64,000 nt of DNA from Cyprinodon diabolis (taxonomy: Eukaryota > Chordata > Actinopteri > Cyprinodontiformes > Cyprinodontidae): assembly GCA_030533445.1 (NCBI GenBank), contig CM060081.1, positions 20,877,611 through 20,941,610 on the forward strand. The letters run 5' to 3'. Under the pieces are notes generated by a model. The model was not told the DNA's origin. It did not search any database and saw only the letters and a list, made by a program, of their open reading frames with translations. Below are positions 13,201 through 25,200 of this stretch, piece by piece. Position 1 is the first letter of the stretch; each line of letters opens with the position of its first letter. A program made the translations under genes and the position numbers.

Positions 13201-16200
13201 CCTGCAATTATGCCTTCTGCCAGTCCTTATGCAGCTTCATAAAAAAAGCTAATCTGTCAGAGCACTTTTCTTCATCATTCCATATTTTCTTAAATTTCCA
13301 ACAAACAACACATTTTTAGGTAAACACAGTTGAGGATTTTCATTTGTTTTACATACCTATATATTTTGCTAACAGTCAAACTCTATGGACTTAGATGTGC
13401 TAGAACAGGGGTAACCAATTAATAATCAGTTGGGTCCGAATAAAGAAAATTTAACACTTATTTAACACTGAAATAAAATGCATGAGTTTATGCATCCATC
13501 CATCCATTTTCTGACACTCTTAATCCCAAGTGTGGTCACGAGGGTGCTCGTGTCTATCTCCAGCTGTCTATGGGCGAGAGGCGGGGTACACCCTGGACAG
13601 GTCGCCAGTCCATCACAGGACAACACAGAGACAAACTTTATGCCTCCATGTTATACGTTAACTTTTTAAATAAAAAATATAACGTTTTTCCATTTTATAA
13701 TCTAGTTTTTTTTAAGAAGAGCACAACAATCTTTCAGTCTGGTATATAGAGAATTTACCATACAAACAGGAGAAGCGGCTCAAGGGACTTTTAGACAATT
13801 TCGTCGGACAACATGCAGTATTTTATAAATGTTTTAAATCAGGTTGGGTCCGGATTAACCAGCAAGTGGGTCTGGATCTGGACCCTGGTCCGCTAATCCG
13901 TCACTTCTGTGCTAGAATGAGTCCCTCCCTGATAATCAAAGACCAAGCTTGGTTATTTTTGTACTTTCCAATCAGAACTGAATCCTACAATTTCTTTGGT
14001 GTTTTGTTTCCTTCATCAATTTTGGCGAAGAATCGAGGCATTGGCATGTTTACAGAACCTTTTTGGATCCTTATCTGCCTTTAATGTACAGCATCAAAAA
14101 CAAAATGCTCAAGAGAAGGAGCAATTACAGATGCAAATGGTGTATTGTGTAGTTAAAATAATTGTTCTTCTGTTTGTAGTTTCCTGCTACAGTTGGCTAG
14201 TACCATCAGTAATACAGAACTAAGCAGATGTTGCTATATACAAAGCGTGTGAACAGCACATCTGCGTATTCAAAAGTATTCAAGATGTCATTCGTTTGTG
14301 CATCCAGTGCAAATGCACCACAAAAAGCAGACGCAGGGGGCAACTTATTTATTTATTACATATTAAATATGTCAGGACTTTTCAATATGAGTAAAGACTT
14401 GTGTGGATTCTGGGATAAAAGCTTGATCTGAAAGGGGCCAATGTTTTATTATGTTTCATGTTCCAGTGCAAAAAAATTATATCCACCAATATGCTTATCC
14501 TTATCTTAGCTTTTTCCTTTTTTATTTTTTATTTTCCACTTGTTATTATAACAACTATGATGTCAAAACTAAAGCAAGGTCCTGGATATTAAAATGTTAT
14601 TTAGACGCAATGGTAGATAAACATTTGTGACCAATTCAAACAACTATTTTGGTAAAAAAATTTGATTTTATTTTCTAGTTGATGGAGCACAGTAATAGAA
14701 AACCAACAGACCAACCAGTCATGACATGCCACTGAAAGGTTGTATTCAAAATAATAGCAGTGTGAAATTCAATCACTGAGGTCATTCGTTCTGCAGAACA
14801 AAGTGGCGTCAAACAGGCAGCATATGTTCTTCATGCTGGTCAAAGTGGATTCCTGAAACTGAAAAGTTGGGATGTTTCAGAAACTTCACTTTTAATGGGT
14901 GTAAAATGTATTAAAAGTAAACTGATTGGCTGCTCAGCTGAACGGATCAAAGAACCATTAAAATAAAAATAATAAAATAGAAAGACATTAAAGAATAGGA
15001 GCCATTTATTTTGATTGAAAATATTAAATCAAAATATTTTGATTGAAAATATTCAGAGAAAAAGATTTCATCAAGATATGAGATGTTAAATGTTCCTATT
15101 TTATCAAAACGATAACGACTTTGCTAACGATCGGCTTCTTTCAAAGAAAACTTACAGATTCTTTTGGGTACTGTGACAACTGCATAGTTTTCCAAATACT
15201 GCACTGGTCCAAAGAGAAATGGAGAGACGTTTTATCAGCTGATCGAAATAATTTATTTTAAGTGTTGGAGCCACAGATAGTTTGAGAAATGACCTCCAAA
15301 CAATGAGTACAATCCACTGTGAAGCACAGTGGTTAATGCATAATGCTATGGGGATCCTTAATTATCACATATAAGGCATTATAAATCCATTTGAACACAT
15401 TATTATACTCAAAGAGATGCTGCTGCCATATGGGGACAAGAAATTAATCCAGAAAAGGGTGTTTCCGCAAGAGAGCATAGAAAGCATATTGGTTCCAGAC
15501 CCACAAGTTTAAAATTAACACAGCTTCTGGTCTAAGCTAAGCTGCTGCTCATTTACTGTCTGAAAGCTGTACAAAACGAAATTTAGTTATGTATACACTC
15601 TGTGTATACAAAGTGACAATAAAATTAGTCTAGGTCTAAGTCTAATCCCAGACTTTCAGCCAATGGAAAACTTACAGCATACATATTTGTATGCAGTTCA
15701 GAGATTCTAATTGTTCCTGTGAACAATCACCAGACGTTGGTGGACTCCATCCTATTTTACCTGGGTGTGAATAAGTTCTCAAAAACCATATATTAATAGA
15801 TGTGTTATAGGAAAGCTAAAATGTTGGTATTTTATAGTTCATGCCATTAATTTTGAATCTATAGCTGCTTTTTTTAAACCACTTTACCCTATGATTTAAT
15901 ATCTTTTTAACCCACAGTATAATTTCAAGTCTAGCTGTCATTTCTAAGATAATATTTAGTTGTAAACCTAATGTAGTAAACATTAGAGTTCAATCCAACA
16001 AAAAAGTTGGAAATCTAAACGTAGATTGAACTTGTGAAAGAAATACAAGTGTTTTTCGGCTTTATTTGAACTCTATGAATACAACCTTTAAGGGATGAAG
16101 CTGGTTATTGCCTGTTATCCTACAGCAAACGGAAAACTCCTTTCAAACCGAAAAGATTTCCTAAAATTCCTTTTCTTTTCTCCATTTTGTTTCTTCCATC

Positions 16201-19200
16201 CTTGTTGGATTACTGTGTGATGTTGCCTCTCTTTGCCAGACAGAGAGAATTGGTAAGTTTTCCTTTCGGAGTTTCAAGGTGGCTGAGCTGATCTGTTTTA
16301 CTACCCACAGCTCCGAAGGTCACACCGGCTAATGTGAGTGGAGGAGGAGGCAGTCGCTCCGAATTAGTCATCACATGGGAGGTAAGCAAGCTCGCTCAGG
16401 AAGCCTTTCACCCATGTAGGAGGCCGCCAAACGTCATTACTCTCTTTGAGTATGGGCCTGTTTCATTAATAACCAGGGAACAGCCTAATGTATGGCATAT
16501 CATTTTTAAAAACACAGAGGCAATAGCTGCAGCTGTCACCCTGGGGAGGTTAGAGGAATGGTTTTGAGGTTTGAATAAGATAATTAAAGTCATAGTTTGT
16601 TCAAAGTCACAGCTTTTGTCTCCAGCTGATTTTCCTTTGGTTTCTGCCTCTCTGTTTTAACAGAGCCTCTTCATATCAACCGACCGTCAAATAGCTCCTG
16701 TTTATTCAGGCTAACTGAGATTCGCCTGCTGTGGAGGGTTTCACAGAATCAGTTCTGATGTTTCCAAACACAAAAGCTCAATTATAGGGAAACATTTGCT
16801 TAGCAAAGCTTCAGTTTGTCCTTAGCTGGTGAAATTCTTCAAGTGCTTTTCTTTTTAACACAGAAGCACAGATTAAATGTCCTTACTGATATAAATGGAA
16901 CTCAATACAATACAATTGTTGCTAAACGTACAAACTGTTCAATGTGTAAATATTTATTTAGGACCTTTTCTGATATAGTTACTTAGCTTAGTACCGGAAG
17001 GACTATGCATATTGTGTTAAGCAATGCACGAGTGAGTGAGTGCGTGAGGGAGTGCGTGCGCAGAGATAAAGGGGCTATTCTTTTGGAAATGAAAAATCAA
17101 AACCTAAAGGTTTAGTAGAAGCTAACACCTGCAGCCCACATGAGAAACTGGAGAATCTGTAATGAGATTAAAATGTGATCTTTGTCCCCAAGAACCCAGA
17201 GATGTTTGGAGATTTGGTTCATTTTTGTAGAACTGAGTTTGTGAGAAAAAGTCTCATATCTGAGAAAATGAGGAACATGAAGAACTTGTTTAAATCTAAG
17301 TCAGTAGAGGTATGTAAGTATAATAGTTTTGTCTACAGATCTCTTTGCAGATCAGACCTTGACAGAAAAAGAAAACAGGAGCAAAAATATATTTTTTGCT
17401 TTTCCAACTTGCCAGACCTCCTCTGAAAGGTTATTTGATTTTCTATTCGTCCATGGGTCTTCCTGCTGTTAGTTTGTTTTTGCTCAGCAGGAAAAATGCA
17501 GCTCAGGCTGAGTGAGACCTGGAGATAAAGAAAAGCCTTGTAGATTATTCCTCTTATTCAAATTCTGAAATAAATCCTCTCTTGCTCTGTGCTCAGTTGT
17601 TTTCCATGTATATCCTACAGTATAACATACTAACTTCCCTACCTATTACTCAACCTAAACAAAATATCCTTCCAGTGTTCCAATTCCTCATATTTCCACG
17701 GGTGTTTTAAAATCAGTGTCTAAACACAGAGACGTTTTAAGGAATTGTTTTACAAAAATTTGAACTGGACCTCCCAGTATGTACAGTGATTGTTGTAAAC
17801 TTAGTTGGTGCCTAGAATGGCCAATTTAGATTCATGACCTAAATCCTGTTTTCTTTCAATCAGTTAGAGTTGATTGATTATATGGACTGATTTCTAAATA
17901 CCAAGTCCCTACACATTCATAATTTCACATTAAAGTCTCAGTAGGTCGCTATTTACATATCGTATCTGCTTGGTTAATTAAGAGTCATCCAAATGTATAA
18001 ATAGACGATCTGTTAAAGTACAGCTTTCATGATGCCCTCTGATCAACAACAACAACACCTAAGGACACAATAACTGAGACCGATGCGGTGGGGGACTAAA
18101 TCAGCAAATCACTGTTAGTGAATTAACCCCTGCTGACTTAGCCGCAGTCCTGAATATGTAAAACACATGTATGTCTAATATTGTTTTTCTTGTGGGATTT
18201 TTTCAGAATAGATAAGAGTTTGGATTAAGATTGTGCAATGCTCTTAGGGATGAATATCCATTTTTACACACCATTTTACCTATGGTCTTCATACACCTAC
18301 ATAGGAGGAAATGTATAAATAAATAAATAAAAAATAAATAAATAAATAAAAAAATAAAAATATATATATATATTTATATAACATTTTTTTCAATGTATGT
18401 GTGTGTGTGTGTGGAAAAAGAGCATGTGCCTTTCTGAAGTCAGGAGGAAAGAGGGTTGGTTTATCTAGCAGAGCCAAGTCTGGGCCTTGTTATCAGCATG
18501 GAGCTGAGTTTACCTTATCGTGTTGAGGGCTCTGTGCTGTGTAATGAATGTGTGCAGTAAAAGCACTAGTGTGTCCAGCAGGGGGTTATATCTGAAGCCT
18601 TGTGCTGCCTTCAAATTCGAAAGCCTCTATTCTCATCCAGTATTTCTTACCAAACCATGCTGCATGGACAAAACAGGCTTGTCCGCAATGTTGATGGTAT
18701 ATATTTATATGTTTTTGTTTATTTGCTTTTAGCCCGTTCCAGAGGAGCTGCAGAATGGACCAGGGTTCGGCTATGTGGTGGCTTTCCGACCTCGAGGCGC
18801 CACGGGCTGGATGCAGGCAGCCGTGCCGTCCCCAGAGGCATCCAGATATGTTTTTAAAAACGAGAGCATCCAACCTTTCTCACCTTTCCACGTGAGGGTC
18901 GGGGTTTACAACAACGAGGGCGAGGGGCCATTTGGCTTGGTTACAACTATCTACTCAGCCGAGGAAGGTGTGTAATGGGACCCTTTTACTGAAGCCAAAG
19001 AAAACACAGGCAAATGCAGATTCAAAGGAAAACTCCTAAACCTATCTAATAAAAATTGCTGTTTATGTTTCGTCTTTATATATTTATAATAGTTGTGACT
19101 GTTTTCCTTCCCCTTAAAGGACCTGAGGAATTGGTCCAGTAAATTTTAAAATGTTTAATACTTCAACAAATGTTGCTAATCGAATCATTTGATTAATGAA

Positions 19201-22200
19201 AATTCACTAAGTTCGTGACTGATTGTGACTTAGAGCATGAATGATGAATACATGCAGGATTCATTTTTAATTCCTCATGCTTGCACTAAACCTGTGATTG
19301 ATTGGATTTCCTTACTCTTAACAGATCATCACCCAGTAAATGCATATTCACTATTTTATTAAAAACAAAAATAATTAAATTCACATTTATCTATTCACTC
19401 TCCCAGTAAAATAAGATTAAATACATTCTTTTTTTATTGTTATTTTATCAGTGACACAAAAGAACATGGGAAACCTATTGAAAAATAAAGTCATACAGAT
19501 GTGGCTAAAAAAAACGAGATTTAGAAAAAAAAGTAGAAAGAATTAAAAAAGTAAAATTAAAATTTCACCTTCAGACTTTGTTCTGTCTTTTTTAATATCT
19601 TCCACATACTACTGTGTTCTTACCTAATGATCCATGAAAAGATAAGTATTTAAACTAAACTTAGCAAGCACAAGATCAAACAATAGCAGTTGAAGTGATG
19701 AACAATGAGTCATCTTTACATAGACAGAGAGGAGATTCATTCCAATTTTGAAATTAATTTGTCTAGTCTACTACCTTTAAGGGGTCTTATAGAAAAAGTC
19801 AATATTTTTAGTATATCAGGCATTTCTTGTGCTATACCTATACAATCTTTAAAAGCTGGGCTAATTTCACTCAGTTAACATTTACATTTTGCTTATAATC
19901 AGCATTTGTCTTTAAGTCCAGTAGTAGTACAAAATAAATCCCACTAAAATCAAATAATAAATGAAGATCATGATTAAGTCCATTTTAGTTGTGATCAGTT
20001 TGAGTTCTTTCTTATTTTTCCCATTGTATTACATTACAGTTACAAATTTCAGTTAATTATTTTACTCTGATTTTGAGTGAAAGAGCAACAAAAACCAGCA
20101 TAGAAATGCAAACTGGAAAGAAATGGACAGCCGTTTTATTGAGTGTATCTTGTAAACTATTCTTGGTCTAAATCAAGCTGTTCTGTGAAGGCCTGCATTA
20201 TTTTGAAAACAACAGCTTCTTAAAGCTACAGTGTGTAATAATTACAGGGATATACAGTCAGAAATGTAATATATTATACATAACTATGTTATTTATAATC
20301 ATCTACGAGCTCAGCCTCTTAACCTTAATATTTGCGTTGCCTTAGAATTCGTTATTTGTAATTACATAGGAGCGGGTCTCGCAGCCATGGAGGCAGACAT
20401 CTTTGCGCTACGGCAGCGCACAGCCAACAAACTAGCGATTGCGAGATCGCCCATTATGCTCGATATTTATTATCTTAAGTCTACATGAAATCTATACCCT
20501 ACACAGACTAATGAAATACTATCTGTAAAATTATCTATGTAAACAAACCTCATCACTTGAGAAGGTAGGTGATGCGGACGTCGTGGAAGACATTTTGTCC
20601 TGTAACGCTCGCCGTACTGTTGGGGGGGAGAAGCGGTGGGGGGGGAGATGTTCATGTTGCTGCGGTCTGCAGTCTGGACGTTAGATGTCGCTGAAAATTA
20701 CACACTGTAGCTTTAAAAAACAAAAAAAACATCAGACAAGTCAAGTGAAATTTGTAGAAATGTAAAGCAGGGTTTAGTTAAAAACTTAGTTTAACTTAGT
20801 CCTAAAATCCTGTTCAGTTAAATATAAAAACACAGCAGCAAACCAGCAGTCTCATAATCAAAACTAGTTTTAAACATTAGGTCAGGCATGAAGAATCTTA
20901 AACAATTTTACATACAATTTACGAGTCTAACCTCTGTAAAGGAGTGTGATGCAAAAAAAAAACATTAGAAAATAAAGAAAAAAATGGAAGGCATGTAGCA
21001 GACAGAGCAAACTTTCTGAAGGATAGATGAAACCAAAGCTGACCCACAAGCAAAACTCTGCATGGGATGGATGGAACAAACACCATTGGACTTTTCTTTA
21101 CACTAGTAGAAACCAACCGATGGTGAAGCCATATCTAATTCCTTCAGTGAGTCGTAGTAGTGGGAGCCTCATGCTGTGCAGATGCCTTTCTTCTGCATGC
21201 AGGGACAAGGATGCTGGGCAGAGCTCTTGGAAAGACAGATAGAGTTAACTGAAAGAAAGAAAATAAAAATTATCCCTTTATAGTCCCTCAGAGGGTAAGT
21301 TTTGTCCTTTGCATTTGACCTATCCCTTTGTGTGCTGCCACGCTGAGTAGTATCCTGGGAGGATCGGGGGTTAAGGGTCTTTCTCAGGGGTCCTGAGTAA
21401 TAGGCTGATTTTTGAACCAGAGATCCCCTGGCTTCTGCAGAACCCATACGCCCTGCTCTCTGAACACTAGGCTACCTCTTCCATAAGACCATGCAAGACA
21501 AAACTTGACAACACTCTGTTAGAGAGCAGAGAAAATGGCCTCACCTTCCAGCGGGACAGCAAGGTTAAATATACAGCTAGACCTAAAGTGGAACGGTTTG
21601 GTTCAAAGTGCTGCAGTGGCTCAGCCAAGGTTCAGGCGTAGATATGATGTAGAATTTCTTTGAAAAGTCACTGAACAGCAGCTGTCTTATAAAATACTTT
21701 AGCTAATAGAGATTGACCCAAAATCCCTAATGCTGTTCTGTAAAATATGATCAGTGCAAATGCAAATATCTTTTTATAGTAGAAAGAAATATGCAGTAGT
21801 TTTAGTCAGTCTGTTACATTAATTTCTAATAATACAAATTAAAGGTTGTGGATGTTAATGTGTTTGAACTAAATATGTTGAAATATTAGCAGGAGCTCTA
21901 GGTGGCTCTGAGCGGTTGCAACATCCGACTCATAACCAGTTTTTTCTCTCAACACACGCTGGCAACTTGACCCTACTTCCCTGTTTGTTCAGATGAAGCA
22001 AGTGTCTTTGAAACTGTATGAATGTTCCTTCTTTTGAGGCGGTCCAACAAGGCTAACCATCCCTCCTGAAATATCTTTACAATGACTCCAGAGCCTGGCC
22101 GAGCTCCCACCAGGATCCGTCTCAAGAGCCTCTCTGCATCTGAGATCGAGGTGTCATGGAAAGCCCTGCCCTGGAACGCCAGCAAGCGGAGGGTGCTGGG

Positions 22201-25200
22201 CTACGAGGTGAGCCAGGGCTGTTTGTGTGAGCGTGCATATGGCAGCTGATGCTGCTGAATCTTGTTCTATTCTATTATTGATGAGCGTTTCAGGCTCCTG
22301 CACCTTGGGCATACGAGATAATAGCTTGTTGCATACATAATGGCCGAGCCTATTCCCCAAGCCTGTGGGTTTAAGTGTGTTTCTCTTGTTGCTTACCTAA
22401 GTAGTGTAACGGGCCTGATTAGCGTACTGATGCAACACTCCAAGGGACAGAGCGTTTAGCTTCTAATCCACACAACAAAGCAGTTTTAGACAGCAGCTTT
22501 GTGCTCAGTTTGTTCATCTCACTTTAATTTGTCTCATTATTAGAATCAAGGAACTGAACAAAAAGGCTGGTTTCTTTCTTTGCTTTGGAAAAAAGAATAA
22601 ACATCTCAAAAACATATACATTTTGCTGAAGACAACCAGATTATGTTCATATTTTTTTAGGCCTTTTGGGCATATTATCTATCAGATTATTCATTAGTTT
22701 TTTTAGATTTTTTTTTTTTACTTTTTTCCTTTGTTACTTTTAAACCTCATAATTAAAACCACAACACATTTCACATGGTGACGTGCTGCTGCTGCCATTT
22801 TTCAGACCACTTCACATCTTCCATCTAGTTGAGTTCACATGTCCCTGTTTTAGGTGTGCTTTTGGCTGTCAGGGTGGGAGCAGAAAGCTTTTAGAGCACC
22901 CTCACCGTCTGCCTATCTGCCTTGTTGCCTTGCAGCTGAGGTACTGGAGTAGAAGTGAGAGGGAGGAGACGGCCAGCATACTGAGGACCACAGGGAATCA
23001 GACATCCACCGTCATCAGTGGGTTGAGAGGCAGCACCGTCTATTATATCTCAGTGAGGGCCTACAACACAGCTGGAACAGGCCCTTCAAGCACCACAGTC
23101 AATGTGACCACCAAAAAACCACGCAAGTATCACACACGCAACGCTGGTTTGAAGTTGGCAATCGTTTATTGACATTTGTGTCTGATTTTTAATGAAACAT
23201 ACGGGTTGTTTATCATTTCTTTGGTGGCATAAACACCTTTGATAAAAAAGAGGGGACAAAAAACAGATAAATAAACTTGGGGTCCATACCAATTTATTAT
23301 GTTAAAATGTTACTATTTAAACCCTTTTTTAATGATTTTCCAGGTGCTTTTCATATATTCTTGACATTTTACCCTGGGGTGGTACTGTCCAGTGCTGAAA
23401 TGGCTGGCACCTTGTCTGCCCCTGCTATGCAGTCACCACAGGCCCTGTCCAGTGCTGAACCTGATTTAACCTGGGCTGGTACTGTCTAGTGCTGAAATGG
23501 CTAACGCCATGTCTGCCACTGCTGTGCAGTCACCACGGGTCCTGTCCAGTGCTGAACCTGATTTAACCCTTAGTGTGGTACTGTCCAGTTTTGAAATGGC
23601 TGGCGCCTTGTCTGCCCCTCCTATGCAGTCACCACAGGCCCTGTCCAGTGCTGAACCTGATTTAACCTGGGGTAGTAGTGTCCAGTGCTGAAATGGCTGG
23701 CGCCTCTTCTACCCCTGTTGTGCAGTCAACACAGGCCCTGTCCAGTGCTGAACCTGAGGAGCCTCGTATGGGCGCTGTTAAAGGAGTTAGGGTCCTGTCT
23801 GAAGTGCTGGCTAATGGAAAAGGGTTACATTCTGAAATATTGGAAAGAATTTGACGGACGGGTTTCACAGGATGAGTGATATGCAGCCCCCCAGAAGCCC
23901 TCAGCCAAAACAATTAACTTGTCTGACCCTGCTGTGCAGTCACCTCAGGCCCTGTCCAGTGCTGAACCTGATTTAACCTGGGGTGGTACTGTCCACTGCT
24001 GAATGGCTGGCGCCTTGTCTGCCCCTGCTGTGCAGTCACCACAGGTCCTGTCCAGTGCTGAACCTGATTTAACCCTTAGTGTGGCACGGTCCAGTGTTGA
24101 AATGGCTGACACCTTGTCTGCCCCTGCTGTGCAGTCACCACAGGCCCTGTCCAGTGCTGAACCTGATTTAACCTAGGGTGGTACTGTCCAGTGCTGAAAA
24201 GGCTGGCGCCTTGTCTGCCCCTGCTGTGCAGTCACCACAGGCCCTGTCCAGTGCTGAACCTTATTTAACCCTTAGTGTGGTACTGTCCAGTGCTGAAATG
24301 GCTGGCCCCTTGTCTGCCCCTGCTGTGCAGTCACCACAGGCCCTGTCCAGTGCTGAACCTGATTTAACCCTTAGTGTGGTACTGTCCAGTGTTGAAATGG
24401 CTGGCGCCTTATCTGCCCCTGCTGTGCAGTCACCACAGGCCCTGTCCAGTGCTGAACCTGATTTAACCCTTAGTGTGGTACTGTCCAGTGTTGAAATGTC
24501 TGGCGCCTTATCTGCCCCTGCTGTGCAGTCACCACAGGCCCTGTCCAGTGCTGAACCGGATTTAACCCTTAGTGTGGTACTTTGCAGTGTAGAAATGGCT
24601 GGCGCCTTGGTGCCCCTGCTCTGGAGTCACCACAGGCCCTGTCCAGTGCTGAACCTGATTTAACCTGGGGTGGTACTGTCCAGTGCTGAAATGGCTGGCC
24701 CCTTATCTGCCCCTGCTGTGCAGTCACCACAGGCCCTGTCCAGTGCTGAACCTGATTTAACCCTTAGTGTGGTACTGTCCAGTGTTGAAATGTCTGGCGC
24801 CTTATCTGCCCCTGCTATGCAGTCACCACAGGCCCTGTCCAGTGCTGAACCTGATTTAACCCTTAGTGTGGTACTTTGTGGTACTCAAAAATAAGATGTA
24901 ATACTGACATCATTTACATTTTTAATGGATGTACATTTGTCCATTGCTTCAATAATTCAGAAATCATAAGGAATAATGAGCCTGTCAAAAATGGAATTTG
25001 GGTAAATCAAGTAGCAGGAATATCTTCAAAAAATCAAAATAAAAGGTATTTTAGCTTCCATCCATCCATCCATCCATCCATCCATCCATCCATCTTCTTC
25101 CACTTATCCGCGGTTGGGTCACAGGGGTAGCTTGAGTAGGGAGGTCCAGCCACTTGAGCCAACTTCTCTGGGGGGAACCCAAGGTATTCACAGGCCAGCC

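Larger units (their letters stand above)
13168..16310 (+). other. cntn4 intron with hAT and Tc1 relics
   Basis: GT-AG intron of about 3.1 kb, acceptor ctacccacag. Besides the hAT element (13406-13909) and the Tc1 remnant (14739-15360), I see nothing recognisable. Confidence 0.8.
18968..22091 (+). other. cntn4 intron with a MITE and a SINE
   Basis: GT-AG intron of about 3.1 kb, acceptor tgactccag. It contains the TTAA MITE (20224-20712) and a tRNA-derived SINE (about 21265-21475). The rest is AT-rich with no further gene. Confidence 0.8.

Noticed and set aside
21890..21950. tRNA-like string 'ggtggctctgagcggttgca' and 'ctcataaccag'
   Set aside because: An anticodon-like CAT is present, but there is no matching acceptor stem and no B box after it. 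At most a SINE-head fragment.
24178..24894. Long + strand open frames with [19 protein letters not shown] repeats
   Set aside because: They are produced by the 99-bp minisatellite. 97-bp units shift the frame, there is no conserved start, and the array lies in a cntn4 intron.
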